Shown here one piece after another: positions 35,039-45,042 of a stretch of DNA of 55,595 nucleotides; positions within the stretch are counted from its first letter, which is position 1, and every line of letters begins with the position of its first letter. The stretch spans positions 1-55,595 of the forward strand of contig JNKK01000017.1 in assembly GCA_000702845.1 (NCBI GenBank). Reading direction: 5' to 3'. Made by a program: the position numbers and the translations under genes. This stretch comes from Lachnospiraceae bacterium FE2018 (GTDB taxonomy: Bacteria; Bacillota; Clostridia; Lachnospirales; Lachnospiraceae). The notes beneath the pieces are model-generated. The model searched no databases, was not told where the DNA came from, and saw nothing but the letters and a program-made list of their open reading frames with translations.

Positions 35039-35373
35039 TGAAGATTGGATTACTGAACGTCCGGATCACCATCGAGAAGAATCAGGTCGTAACAGATAAG
35101 TACGGCAACCACAAAAACACATGGGTGCCCTACTATAACTGCTATGCGACTGCAAGCTCCGAGTCTCCGAAGGAAGAAACAGATGCAGGCCGGATCGTGG
35201 ATGATTCCAAGATCGACTTCACCGTGCGCCACTGCCGGGCAATCGATGCTCTCACCTCTACCGGCTACCGCGTCTTCTTCCGGGATGAGGCATACAACAT
35301 TCTCGGTATCGACCATATGAATTTCAAGCATAAGGCAGTAAAGCTCATCTGCCAGAAAGCGAGCCGGTCATGA
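35038..35373 (+). CDS. Head closure / head-tail adaptor protein
   Basis: 111 aa, start overlapping the previous stop. SPP1 gp16-like pattern: RITIEKNQVVTDKYGNHKNTW, WVPYYNCYATAS, YNILGIDHMNFKHKAVKLIC. Confidence 0.88.
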   Translation: MKIGLLNVRITIEKNQVVTDKYGNHKNTWVPYYNCYATASSESPKEETDAGRIVDDSKIDFTVRHCRAIDALTSTGYRVFFRDEAYNILGIDHMNFKHKAVKLICQKASRS

Positions 35374-35750
35374 AGAAGATCAAGGTTGAACAGCTGGCCG
35401 ATGAGGTCATGAAGGAACTGGAGGATTATGCCAATACCACCACGCTTGGAATGAAGGCTGCGGTACAAAAAACCGGAAACACAGTGCGCAATGAAATCCG
35501 GGCTGGTGCTCCAAGCCGCACCGGAGCCTATGCCAAGAGCTGGTCGGTGAAGAATACCAAACAGAACTCCCATGCCTTTGAGGTCACGGTCTATTCCCGG
35601 AACCGGTATCAGCTGGCGCACCTTCTGGAGTTTGGCCACGCCAAGCGCGGTGGTGGCCGGGTGTCCGGCAGGTCTCATATCGCACCGGCAGAGCAGAAAG
35701 GCATCGAGGAGCTTGAACAAAATATCATAAGGAGTCTGCGTCATGGATAA
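35370..35750 (+). CDS. HK97 gp10 family tail-completion protein
   Basis: 126 aa, ATG overlapping the previous stop. APSRTGAYAKSWSVK and LAHLLEFGHAKRGGGRV are typical for HK97 gp10. Confidence 0.9.
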   Translation: MKKIKVEQLADEVMKELEDYANTTTLGMKAAVQKTGNTVRNEIRAGAPSRTGAYAKSWSVKNTKQNSHAFEVTVYSRNRYQLAHLLEFGHAKRGGGRVSGRSHIAPAEQKGIEELEQNIIRSLRHG

Positions 35751-36060
35751 GCTGTTAGAACTGATGGCGGAGATCGACATCCCTTCTGCCTATGACCATT
35801 TCGCAGAGGGTGAGTCGCCAGATCCGCCATTCATCACCTACCTTCTGCCCGGAAGCGACAACTTCGCTGCGGATGGCAAGGTTTACTTCCGGATCACGGA
35901 AGTCCATATAGAGCTCTACACTGACGAAAAGAACCTGGAGGTGGAGGCGCTCGTCGAGACCGTGCTTGATGCGCACGGTATTTTTTATGACAAAACGGAG
36001 GTCTGGATTGACTCCGAGAAACTATATGAGGTTCTTTATTCATTCGAAACGGAGGATTAA
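35743..36060 (+). CDS. Tail terminator-like protein
   Basis: 105 aa, overlaps gp10 by 8 bp. PPFITYLLPGSDNFAADGKVYF and VHIELYTDEKNLEVEALVE fit the small tail-completion family in this position. Confidence 0.82.
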   Translation: MDKLLELMAEIDIPSAYDHFAEGESPDPPFITYLLPGSDNFAADGKVYFRITEVHIELYTDEKNLEVEALVETVLDAHGIFYDKTEVWIDSEKLYEVLYSFETED

Positions 36061-36063
36061 GAC

Positions 36064-36657
36064 ATGGGTAATAAAGTCAAATACAATCTGAAAAACGTTC
36101 ATGCCGCCAAGCTGACTGAGACGGTCACAGATGGTGTGAAGTCCTTTTCCTACGGTACACCGAAGGCGATCCCCGGCGCTGTTTCCATCGCGCTGGATGC
36201 CGAGGGTGAAACCAGCCCGTTCTATGCTGACGGTATTGTATATTTCCGCTCTGTGACCAACAACGGCTACTCCGGTGACCTTGAGATGGCGCTGGTACCG
36301 GAATGGTTCAGAACAGAGATCCTGCAGGAGGAACTGGACTCTAACGGCGTACTTGTCGAGAAGAACACCAACGCGGAAAGCGTGAAGTTCGCTCTGCTCT
36401 TCGAGTTTGACGGCGATGTCAATGCGATCCGCCACGTGCTGTACAACTGCAGTTCTTCCCGTCCGTCCATCGAGTCGGAAACCAAGGAAGATACCATCGA
36501 GCCGGGCACGGAGAAGCTCTCCATCACTGCCGACCCGAGAGCTGACGGCCTCGTGAAAGCGCGTACCGGTGATGGAACCGATCAGGCGACCTATGACAAC
36601 TGGTACCAGTCGGTATATATCTCTGCTGCGGCAACACAGGAGGAGAACAATGATTGA
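36064..36657 (+). CDS. Major tail protein (phi13-like)
   Basis: 197 aa with GAGGATTAAGAC upstream. NVHAAKLTETV, IPGAVSIALDAEGETSPFYADG and NGYSGDLEMALVPEWFR are typical of phi13-type tail tube proteins of siphoviruses. Confidence 0.9.
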   Translation: MGNKVKYNLKNVHAAKLTETVTDGVKSFSYGTPKAIPGAVSIALDAEGETSPFYADGIVYFRSVTNNGYSGDLEMALVPEWFRTEILQEELDSNGVLVEKNTNAESVKFALLFEFDGDVNAIRHVLYNCSSSRPSIESETKEDTIEPGTEKLSITADPRADGLVKARTGDGTDQATYDNWYQSVYISAAATQEENND

Positions 36658-37024
36658 GAAAACAATTGATATCTGCGGCAAAGAGGTGAAGTTTAGGTCT
36701 TCAGCGACCATCCCTCGCCTCTACCGCATCAAGTTCAAAAGAGACATCTTCAAAGACCTGACCAAGCTGGAGAAGGCATACAGCAAAAAGGCCAAGGATG
36801 ATGACGATCTGGAAATCGATGATCTGGAGATCTTCGAAAACGTCGCCTACATCATGGCCTTTCATGCTGATCCGTCCATTCCGAAAACCATCGACGAATG
36901 GCTGGATCAGTTTGATATGTTCTCCATCTATCAGGTGCTCCCGGAGATCCTGACGCTCTGGGGTGAAAACCTGATCACGGATGTTGAAGCAAAAAAAGGA
37001 TTAGCAGAAGTGAGCGGGAAATGA
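36650..37024 (+). CDS. Tail assembly chaperone, gpG-like
   Basis: 124 aa, ATG 36650, overlapping the tail protein end. All-helical chaperone type between tail tube and tape measure. Seven A's at 36991-36997 sit in phase A AAA AAA. A -1 shift there avoids the stop and continues into the next frame, giving a fused product (see 37021-37185). Confidence 0.85.
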   Translation: MIEKTIDICGKEVKFRSSATIPRLYRIKFKRDIFKDLTKLEKAYSKKAKDDDDLEIDDLEIFENVAYIMAFHADPSIPKTIDEWLDQFDMFSIYQVLPEILTLWGENLITDVEAKKGLAEVSGK

Positions 37025-37185
37025 CCACGCCACTGTTCCTTCTGCGCTGCGTAGAAATTGGGATATCAGTATCAGACCTCGATCTTCTGACCGTAGGTCT
37101 GGTACTGGATATCTGGACAGAGAAAACAAACGATGGCGTGAAATACAGGCAGCTTGCTACACAGGAAGATTTCGATCGATTTTAA
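37021..37185 (+). CDS. gpT-like extension of the tail chaperone (frameshift partner)
   Basis: 54 aa if read from ATG 37021 (overlap ATGA with the previous stop). The frame is open upstream without stop to the A7 run at 36991, so a -1 frameshift would make a G-T fusion of about 178 aa. This is the lambda G/GT arrangement. Helical start (FLLRCVEIGISVSDLDLLTVG). Confidence 0.75.
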   Translation: MTTPLFLLRCVEIGISVSDLDLLTVGLVLDIWTEKTNDGVKYRQLATQEDFDRF

Positions 37186-37199
37186 GGAGGTGAAGACCG

Positions 37200-40142
37200 G
37201 TGGCAAACAGAATCAAAGGCATTACTGTCGAGATTGGCGGCGATACTACTGGTCTCGACAAGGCGCTAAAAGGCGTCAACAACTCCATACGTACCACGCA
37301 GTCGAGCCTCCGCGATGTGAACAGGCTTTTAAAGCTCGACCCAAAAAACACCACCCTTCTCTCCCAGAAGCAGAAGCTGCTGAAGGACTCCATCGGTGCG
37401 ACCAAGGAAAAGCTGGAAGGACTGAAGGAAGCCCAGAAGCAGGCAAAGGAGCAGCTGGAACGTGGCGAGCTCGGGCAGGATAAATATGATGCCCTGCAGC
37501 GCGAGATCGTAGAGACAGAGAACGAGCTGAAGCGTTTGGAAAAGGAAGCCGCCTCCTGTGAATCCAAGCTGGATAAGATGGCGGAGGTCGGATCTAAAAT
37601 GCAAAAGGCTGGTGACTCCATCACGGGTGCCGGTAAGAAACTCCTGCCGGTGTCCGGTGCTGTCGCAGGGCTCGGTGCAATCTCCGTAAAGACCGCTGCC
37701 GACTTTGACAGTTCCATGAGCAAGGTGGCTGCCGTATCCGGTGCGACCGGCGAGGACTTTGATAAGCTCCGTGCCAAAGCCCGTGAGATGGGTGCCAAAA
37801 CCAAGTTCTCTGCATCGGAAGCAGCTGACGCCATGAACTATATGGCGATGGCCGGTTGGAAGACCGAGGATATGCTTTCCGGTGTGGAGGGCATCATGAA
37901 CCTTGCCGCTGCATCCGGAGAGGATCTGGCGACCACATCGGACATCGTAACAGATGCGCTGACGGCATTCGGCCTTTCTGCGGAGGACTCCGGCCACTTT
38001 GCCGATGTCCTTGCTGCAGCATCGTCCAATGCGAATACGAATGTGTCCATGCTCGGCGAGTCCTTCAAATATGCAGCTCCGGTTGCAGGCTCCCTCGGGA
38101 TATCGGCTGAGGATACATCCATCGCGCTGGGACTGATGGCAAATGCCGGTATCAAGGCATCACAGTCAGGTACGGCTCTTAGGACTGGCCTTACAAACCT
38201 TGCCAAGCCTACCAAGCAGATGCAATCCTTCATGGATAAATACAACATTTCCCTTGTGGAGAACGAGGACGGCTCCATCAATCTCCGGGAGACCATGATC
38301 TCCCTGCGTGACAAGATGGGCGGCCTTTCGGAATCCGAGCAGGCAGCTGCGGCATCGGCCATCTTCGGTAAAAACTCGATGGCAGGCTGGCTTGCCATTA
38401 TCAACGCCTCCGACAAGGACTTTGATAAGCTGACCGGTGCAATCGATAACTGTGATGGCACGGCTCTTTCTATGGCCGAAACCATGCAGGACAACCTCAT
38501 GGGACAGATCACGATCTTAAAGAGCCAGTTGCAGGAGCTCGCTATCTCCTTCGGTGATGCACTGATGCCGATGATCCGGAGAGTCGTGTCCGCGATACAG
38601 GGCTTTGTCGATAAGCTCAATAACATGAGCGAAGGACAGCGCCGGGCGATCCTTATCGTTGGCGGCTTTATCGCTGCCCTTGCACCGATGCTGATAATCA
38701 TTGGAACAGTGATATCGAAAGTAGGAATCGCCATACAGGGCTTTGCCAAGTTCGGCGGTGCCTTATCCAAGCTGTCCGGAGCGGTCAGCAAGGCCGGAGG
38801 CATGACGAGCATCCTGTCTAAGGCGATCGGCTTCCTGACATCCCCTATTGGCATTGTGATCGCGATTGTGGCAGTCCTCGTGGCTGCCTTTATTCATCTT
38901 TGGCGTACTAACGAGAAGTTCCGAAACTCCATGATCAAGATCTGGAACGGGATCAAGAACACCATCGGGAAGTTTGTCACTGAGGTCAAGTCGCGGTTTG
39001 ACAGCCTTGGTATCGACTTTGGAAAGATTGCCGCTACCATGAAAAAGATCTGGGAGGGCTTCTGCCAGATCCTCGCTCCGATTTTTGAAGGAGCATTCAA
39101 GATCATCGCTGCCGTTCTGAAAACGGTGCTGGATGTGATCATCGGCGTGCTCGATATCTTTATCGGCATCTTCACCGGCGACTGGAAGAAGGTATGGCAG
39201 GGAGTGAAACGAATCTTCTCCGCCGTATGGACTGGGATTAAGAGCGTTCTCTCTGCAGCCCTGAATACGATAAAGAATGTGACGAATACCGTGCTGAGCT
39301 GGTTTGGCACCAACTGGAAGAAGATCTGGAATGGGATCAAGAGCTTCACATCAGGCCTTTGGAACGGACTCAAGTCACTGGCAGCTAAAGTGTTCAATGG
39401 AATAAAGACTGCAATACTTACGCCGATCCGGGCAGTGAAAAGCGGCCTCTCGTCCCTCTGGAACGGGATCAAGAGCACCGCTTCTTCTGTATGGAGAAGC
39501 ATCAAATCCACGGCCAGCTCTATCTGGAACAGCATCAAGACTGCCGTAACCTCGCCTGTGCAGGCAATCAAATCCACGCTTTCATCTGCGTGGAGCAGCA
39601 TAAAGAGCACAGCGAGCTCCGCATGGTCAAATATCAAGAATGCCATGATCTCACCGATCAATTCCGCAAAGTCTACGATCAGCGGAATCATCAGTAAGAT
39701 CAAAGGCTTCTTCCCTCTTTCTGTCGGCAGGATCTTCAGCAACCTGAAGCTGCCGCATATCAGTGTATCCGGTGGTAAGGCACCGTTCGGTATCGGCGGC
39801 AAGGGATCGCTTCCGCACTTTTCTGTCAGCTGGTACGCCAAGGCGATGGAAAAAGGAATGATCCTGAACAGCCCGACGATCTTCGGTATGAAAAACGGAT
39901 CGCTGCTTGGCGGCGGTGAGGCTGGATCGGAAACAGTGGTCGGCACAGACTCGCTGATGAATATGATCACATCGGCTGTATCCGGTGTCGGTGATGAAAT
40001 TGCAAACGCCCTGCTCTCCGCTGGAAAGACCGGTCGCTCCGGTGATGTGAATATCAACGTGGAGGTTTCCGGCGCTGAGAATCCGGAGGAATGGGCTCGC
40101 AAGTTCGTAAAACAAATAAGACTGGAAATGAGGACGGTGTGA
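37200..40142 (+). CDS. Tail tape measure protein
   Basis: 980 aa from GTG 37200 (AAGGAGGTGAAGACC). Long coiled coils at 30-130, a phage TP901 tape-measure core (GLGAISVKTAADFDSSMSKV and on), membrane-like helices near 480-560, and a C-terminal repeat zone (39460-39690) with tryptophans often 11 residues apart (W-SIKSTASS). The length predicts a tail of about 150 nm by the usual 0.15 nm per residue rule. Confidence 0.95.
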   Translation: MANRIKGITVEIGGDTTGLDKALKGVNNSIRTTQSSLRDVNRLLKLDPKNTTLLSQKQKLLKDSIGATKEKLEGLKEAQKQAKEQLERGELGQDKYDALQREIVETENELKRLEKEAASCESKLDKMAEVGSKMQKAGDSITGAGKKLLPVSGAVAGLGAISVKTAADFDSSMSKVAAVSGATGEDFDKLRAKAREMGAKTKFSASEAADAMNYMAMAGWKTEDMLSGVEGIMNLAAASGEDLATTSDIVTDALTAFGLSAEDSGHFADVLAAASSNANTNVSMLGESFKYAAPVAGSLGISAEDTSIALGLMANAGIKASQSGTALRTGLTNLAKPTKQMQSFMDKYNISLVENEDGSINLRETMISLRDKMGGLSESEQAAAASAIFGKNSMAGWLAIINASDKDFDKLTGAIDNCDGTALSMAETMQDNLMGQITILKSQLQELAISFGDALMPMIRRVVSAIQGFVDKLNNMSEGQRRAILIVGGFIAALAPMLIIIGTVISKVGIAIQGFAKFGGALSKLSGAVSKAGGMTSILSKAIGFLTSPIGIVIAIVAVLVAAFIHLWRTNEKFRNSMIKIWNGIKNTIGKFVTEVKSRFDSLGIDFGKIAATMKKIWEGFCQILAPIFEGAFKIIAAVLKTVLDVIIGVLDIFIGIFTGDWKKVWQGVKRIFSAVWTGIKSVLSAALNTIKNVTNTVLSWFGTNWKKIWNGIKSFTSGLWNGLKSLAAKVFNGIKTAILTPIRAVKSGLSSLWNGIKSTASSVWRSIKSTASSIWNSIKTAVTSPVQAIKSTLSSAWSSIKSTASSAWSNIKNAMISPINSAKSTISGIISKIKGFFPLSVGRIFSNLKLPHISVSGGKAPFGIGGKGSLPHFSVSWYAKAMEKGMILNSPTIFGMKNGSLLGGGEAGSETVVGTDSLMNMITSAVSGVGDEIANALLSAGKTGRSGDVNINVEVSGAENPEEWARKFVKQIRLEMRTV

Positions 40143-40143
40143 T

Positions 40144-43100
40144 ATGGGAAAGAAAACAAGTAAAAAGCCGAAAGGCCTATCTATAGCAAGGAACGGTATG
40201 AAGTTCGCCTGCTCTTGGAAGAAAGGTGAATCATACAGTGATAAGCAGCAGTTTTCCTATCTGGTCAACCGTGCTGGAAAGTCTGATAAATGGACAACTG
40301 CTGTAAACATCGGCAAAGCGGTGACCAGTAAGTCGGTCTCCCTTTCGCTGTCAAACTACTTCCCCTACTCCGGCAAGCCGAAGATCACGGAATTCAAGTT
40401 CAGGGTAAGGGGTGTATCCAATAAAGAAAAATGGTCGGACTGGGTAAGTCAGGCGTTCTCTATTGAAGTCCCGGCAAAGCCCAGCCTGTCCGCATCTCCA
40501 AGCGAGAGCAATTATAACCAGTGTACCTTCAGCTGGAGTGTCGATACGTCCAATACCCACAAGGTATTCACGGACGTTGAGTTACAAACAAAGCTGGTCG
40601 AAAACTATGACTATGGCGGCGATAAGGGCTGGACTTCCGGCACTGGCGGTGCTTCCGGGAGCAGGACTTATACGGAAACAGCATCTACCATCGCATCCGG
40701 CTCCCATACCAGATGGTTCCGGGTGCGTTCGCGTGGTGCTGCCGGAGTCAGCGAATGGCGCTACTCCTACCGTGTTTACTCCGCGCCTTATGCCGCTTCG
40801 AACGTCAAAGCAAACGTCACCAATCAGGCTGGCGGCATGCAGGTGAAGGTCACATGGTCACAGACAAAGAACAACGCCTACCCGGTCGATTCGACAACAG
40901 CCGAATATGCCATCAAGGTACCCGAGGAGGGTCTTACCTACAACGGCACGGCTGACGGGACGATCGGAACCATGTCCGGTGCAGGCGGCGCGGCATCCTC
41001 CTTTATCAGCCAGAATCTTGCGAAGGATGAATGTCTCTTTGTACGGGTAAGCTCCACCCACCTGTACCAGACAACCTATTCCGGCTGGGTGCTTGCCAGC
41101 GCAGGCTCCCTAAAAGATCCGGAGATCACGGATATACAGACGGATGACACCACCTTCCGGGCAACGGTCACCGCAAACAACCTCTCGGATGTTCCGGAAT
41201 CGTTTCTTGTGGTGCTCTTCAGAACTGGCTCTGAACCGGATAAGGCTGCCACGGTCGGCATCATCCCTGCCGGGCAGACGCAGGTCGCTGTGCAGTGTCC
41301 GGACTGGTCTTCTGAGGACTCTTACGAGTTTGGTGTCTATGCCTGTGTCGGAAGCTACACCAGTGTTACAAGAGCTGATGGTGTTGACGCCTATACGGTC
41401 ACACCGCGCATGAAATCAGATGCTCCCATCTGGCAAGGCGGTCAGGTTCCGCATGCTCCCGGGAACGTATCTGTGAATGCGACAGCGATCAGCGGCACCG
41501 TTAAGGTGGTATGGGACTGGACATGGCGTGAAGCACAAAGCGCAGTCATCTCATGGGCTGACCATGAGGACGCATGGGAAAGCACCTCCGAGCCGGAAAC
41601 CTATACGATCAATAACACCCATGCAGGTGAATGGAATGTATCTGGCCTCGAAACCGGCAAACGATGGTACTTCAGGGTACGGCTTGTCAAGGGCTATGGA
41701 GATAATGGTGTATACGGTGCGTGGTCTGCACTGGCCATGATCGACCTGTCGTCGGCTCCGAGCGTACCTACCCTGACACTGTCCAAAAGTGTAATCACTG
41801 CCGATGGAAGCCTCTCCGCTTTCTGGTCATATGTATCCGGTGATGGAACCGGGCAGGCTTATGCTGAAATCTGTGAAGCAACGATCACAGGCGAAGGCGT
41901 CCAGTATGGCGATATTATCGCCAGCACCCAGACTGCACAGCATATCACCCTATATGCAGAAAAGCTCGGTTGGACTTCCGGCGAGACTCACTATCTGTGT
42001 GTCAGAGTCGTATCTGGCTCCGGTCGTGTTTCCGACGAATGGTCTGATCCGGTACCGGTAATCATCGCGGAAGAGCTGACTGCTGTTATCGAAAGCACAA
42101 GCCTCGTGGGACAGGAAATCATCGTTGATGATAATTCCAGAACAGTGATGGCTCTTACAGCGCTGCCGTTCACAGCTACTATTACGGGCGCAGGCACGGG
42201 TGGTACGACCACCCTTGTCATTGAACGGGCTGAGGATTATCACATGGATAGGCCAGATGAACAGGACTTTAATGGCTTTACAGGAGAAACGATCCTGCTC
42301 TTCTCACAGACAGGAGAAGCTCCTATCAGCATAGGCCGGGAAGATCTGATCGGAAGCCTCGATGACGGTGCGCAGTATCGGCTGGTAGCAACCGTACAGG
42401 ACAGCCTCGGACAAAGCAGCACGGCAAGCATTGACTTTGAGGTGCATTGGTCGCATCAGGCTGTGATCCCAGAAGGCACCGCGACCATATCCGGTACGGT
42501 TGCTTTCATCACACCAATAGCTCCAGAAGGCTTTGTGGAGGGAGATACCTGTGATATCTACAGGCTATCAGCTGACAGGCCGGAGCTTATTGTATCCGGT
42601 GGAGCCTTTGGAGTGACCTACGTTGACCCTTATCCTGCCATTGGTGAGTTTGGAGGCCATCGGATCGTCTACCGTACCGCTGATGGCGATTACATCACAG
42701 CGGATAATGAGATCGCTTGGCTGGATATCACAGCAGAAGACGGCGACGCTTTGAATATCATCTATTCCCTGATCGACTTCGAGGGTGAGCAGATCGAGTT
42801 TTACTATGATGTTACCCACTCCAATTCATGGGAGAAGGACTTCAAAGAAACAAGGTATCTTGGCGGCTCCGTTACCGGCGACTGGAACAAAGCCATCGGC
42901 AGGACTGCATCCTTAAAGGGCTCAACGGTAACCATAAAGGATCAGGACACGATGCGGAAGTTCAGACGCCTTGCAACATATCCGGGCATCTGTCACATCC
43001 GAACGGTCGATGGATCAAGCTTCAAGTGCGACATTCAGGTCAGCGAGGACAGACGCTATGACGCGAGCACAATCCGCGCTGAATATAGCCTGTCGGTCAC

Positions 43101-43164
43101 ACGCGTTGATCCGGAGGAACTGGACGGCCTTACCTACGCCGAATGGATAAGTGAGGAGGTCTGA
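40144..43164 (+). CDS. Fibronectin-type tail protein
   Basis: 1006 aa. Several FnIII-like beta repeats (for example FACSWKKGESYSDKQQFSY and WSQTKNNAYPVDSTTAEY), many WSDW/W-V-GL patterns, and a C-terminal domain resembling distal-tail/baseplate parts (SNSWEKDFKETRYLGGSVTGDW). It takes the place of the usual distal tail protein and may bind glycans. No enzyme motif. Confidence 0.8.
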   Translation: MGKKTSKKPKGLSIARNGMKFACSWKKGESYSDKQQFSYLVNRAGKSDKWTTAVNIGKAVTSKSVSLSLSNYFPYSGKPKITEFKFRVRGVSNKEKWSDWVSQAFSIEVPAKPSLSASPSESNYNQCTFSWSVDTSNTHKVFTDVELQTKLVENYDYGGDKGWTSGTGGASGSRTYTETASTIASGSHTRWFRVRSRGAAGVSEWRYSYRVYSAPYAASNVKANVTNQAGGMQVKVTWSQTKNNAYPVDSTTAEYAIKVPEEGLTYNGTADGTIGTMSGAGGAASSFISQNLAKDECLFVRVSSTHLYQTTYSGWVLASAGSLKDPEITDIQTDDTTFRATVTANNLSDVPESFLVVLFRTGSEPDKAATVGIIPAGQTQVAVQCPDWSSEDSYEFGVYACVGSYTSVTRADGVDAYTVTPRMKSDAPIWQGGQVPHAPGNVSVNATAISGTVKVVWDWTWREAQSAVISWADHEDAWESTSEPETYTINNTHAGEWNVSGLETGKRWYFRVRLVKGYGDNGVYGAWSALAMIDLSSAPSVPTLTLSKSVITADGSLSAFWSYVSGDGTGQAYAEICEATITGEGVQYGDIIASTQTAQHITLYAEKLGWTSGETHYLCVRVVSGSGRVSDEWSDPVPVIIAEELTAVIESTSLVGQEIIVDDNSRTVMALTALPFTATITGAGTGGTTTLVIERAEDYHMDRPDEQDFNGFTGETILLFSQTGEAPISIGREDLIGSLDDGAQYRLVATVQDSLGQSSTASIDFEVHWSHQAVIPEGTATISGTVAFITPIAPEGFVEGDTCDIYRLSADRPELIVSGGAFGVTYVDPYPAIGEFGGHRIVYRTADGDYITADNEIAWLDITAEDGDALNIIYSLIDFEGEQIEFYYDVTHSNSWEKDFKETRYLGGSVTGDWNKAIGRTASLKGSTVTIKDQDTMRKFRRLATYPGICHIRTVDGSSFKCDIQVSEDRRYDASTIRAEYSLSVTRVDPEELDGLTYAEWISEEV

Positions 43165-43168
43165 CACA

Positions 43169-44173
43169 ATGAAATGGAACAATGGATATAGCGCGAGCTA
43201 TTATGCATACATCATCGATCCGGTAAGCTGGAGGGAAAAAGAAAGGATAGAGATCACAGGAGGCAGTATCAGCAGGTCGGAAGACGGCCTGCGAGAATCT
43301 GCCGATATCGAGTGCAAGGCATACGAGCACGGGAAGGAACAATATATACGCGTCTACCTTGATGCGTGGCAGAACGGAGCGGCTTCTCATGAGCCGCTTT
43401 TTACTGGCCTTGCCACAAGTCCATCGAGGGATATTGATGGGTATTTCGAGAAGAACACGCTGGAGTGTTACTCCGTATTAAAGGCTGCCGAAGATGTACT
43501 CCTTGACCGAGGATATTACGTCCCAGCAGGTACTGACGGTTCAACAGTGATACGTGAACTTCTCTCCTGCTGTCCGGCACCTGTTATTACAAATAGTACT
43601 TCTCCATCGCTTCAGTCATCCATTATCGCAGAGGATGGTGAAACTCATCTTTCTATGACAGAGAAGGTGCTCGCAGCTATCGACTGGCGTATACGAATAT
43701 ATGGTGATGGAACAATAGAACTATGTGAAAAAGCCTCAGTCGATACCACAGGATTTGATCCTATAGAACAAGATGTCCTCGAACCGACGATCACCGTCAA
43801 ATATGATTGGTATTCTTGTCCGAATGTGTTCAGGGCTGTGCATGAAGAACTGTCTGCTGTCGCCCGAGACGATTCACCAGATAGTCCACTATCGACTATA
43901 AGACGAGGCCGAGAAGTTTGGTCTGAAGAAACCTCCTGCACTTTTAATACGGGAGAATCCATCAGTGAATATGCTGTCAGAAGACTTAGGGAGCTTCAGC
44001 AAATCAAGCTTACAGCAGAATATGACAGGCGTTTTCATCCGGACGTGCTGGTTGGAGATTTGATCAGGCTCCATTACCCGGTGCAGGGCTTAGACGGACT
44101 GTTCAGGATCAAAAGCCAGAACGTCGAACTTGGGTATAACGCGAAAACAACAGAGGAAGTGGAGGCAGTATGA
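43169..44173 (+). CDS. Baseplate / tail hub protein
   Basis: 334 aa from ATG 43169 (GAGGAGGTCTGACACA). N-terminal beta domain (ISRSEDGLRESADIECKAYE), then the LECYSVLKAAEDVLLDRGYYVPAG stretch and a C-terminal DVLVGDLIRLHYP motif, as in gp44/gpD-type hub proteins. Overlaps the next gene by 4 bp. Confidence 0.78.
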   Translation: MKWNNGYSASYYAYIIDPVSWREKERIEITGGSISRSEDGLRESADIECKAYEHGKEQYIRVYLDAWQNGAASHEPLFTGLATSPSRDIDGYFEKNTLECYSVLKAAEDVLLDRGYYVPAGTDGSTVIRELLSCCPAPVITNSTSPSLQSSIIAEDGETHLSMTEKVLAAIDWRIRIYGDGTIELCEKASVDTTGFDPIEQDVLEPTITVKYDWYSCPNVFRAVHEELSAVARDDSPDSPLSTIRRGREVWSEETSCTFNTGESISEYAVRRLRELQQIKLTAEYDRRFHPDVLVGDLIRLHYPVQGLDGLFRIKSQNVELGYNAKTTEEVEAV

Positions 44174-45042
44174 GTATAAAAAAAGAATTTGTCGATGTCA
44201 TAAAGTCATCGGGAAATAGAGAGACCAAGCCCTATGATACGCAGGCCACTGTTACAAGGGTGGAAGGCCAGACCGTATGGGTACATATTCCGGGCGGAGT
44301 CGATGAGACACCGATCAAAAGAACGATCAATGCCAAAGAGGGAGATATCGTGCAAGTTCGGATATCGGGCGGATCTGCATGGCTTATGGGGAATGTTTCA
44401 GCTCCGCCCACTGATGATACACAGGCACTTCTCGCGACGGAGCATGCAATGTCGGCAGCATCCGCTGCAGAAAGCGCAATTGCATCGGCTAAGACAGCAA
44501 ATGAGGCGGCGACGAATGCGAAGGCGCAGGCCGCAAACGCCACCACATATGCAGGCGAGGCAAAAGCGCAGGCGATCACAGCAACAGAATCCGCCAGAGT
44601 AGCAGGTGTTGCAGCATCGGTTGCACAGGCTGCGGCAGAGGCGGCACAGGGTGATATAGACGAGCAGAAGGAGTGGTTTTGGCATGATGCAAACGGCTCC
44701 CATATCCTTGGCGCTGATAGTGGATATCGAAATGATATTACTTCGATCGGGATGAGCATCGTAGATACGAGCCGTGAGGTGGTCGTATCATCCTTTGGTG
44801 TTGATGAAGCATATATTGGCGAGAAAGGCAAAAATAACGTAACGATCACGGGATCAAGGCTCGCCCTTAACAACAACGGAAACGAAGTAGCCTACTTGAG
44901 CGGAGAACGTCTTTATAGCACGGACATTGTTGCGACGAATTTATTCATGCAGACAACGAATGCAGCAACCAGAGAACGTGTCGGAAAAGTCGGGTGGGTC
45001 ATGAGATCAAATGGCCACCTGTCGCTAAGGAGGATGATATAA
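44170..45042 (+). CDS. Baseplate spike-like protein with Ala-rich coiled coil
   Basis: 290 aa. An N-terminal OB-fold (ATVTRVEGQTVWVHIPGG to GSAWLMGNVSAPPTDD, about 25-82), then an Ala-rich coiled coil (88-165) of about 11-residue repeats, and a C-terminal beta part. It resembles gpV-like spikes fused to a shaft. Confidence 0.78.
   Translation: MSIKKEFVDVIKSSGNRETKPYDTQATVTRVEGQTVWVHIPGGVDETPIKRTINAKEGDIVQVRISGGSAWLMGNVSAPPTDDTQALLATEHAMSAASAAESAIASAKTANEAATNAKAQAANATTYAGEAKAQAITATESARVAGVAASVAQAAAEAAQGDIDEQKEWFWHDANGSHILGADSGYRNDITSIGMSIVDTSREVVVSSFGVDEAYIGEKGKNNVTITGSRLALNNNGNEVAYLSGERLYSTDIVATNLFMQTTNAATRERVGKVGWVMRSNGHLSLRRMI

Noticed and set aside
36040-36711. 223-aa minus-strand frame opposite the major tail gene
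   Set aside because: No ribosome site, opposes the operon, no recognisable domain.
38894-40159. 421-aa minus-strand frame opposite the tape measure gene
   Set aside because: Arises from codon bias of the repeat-rich tape measure gene; no start site.
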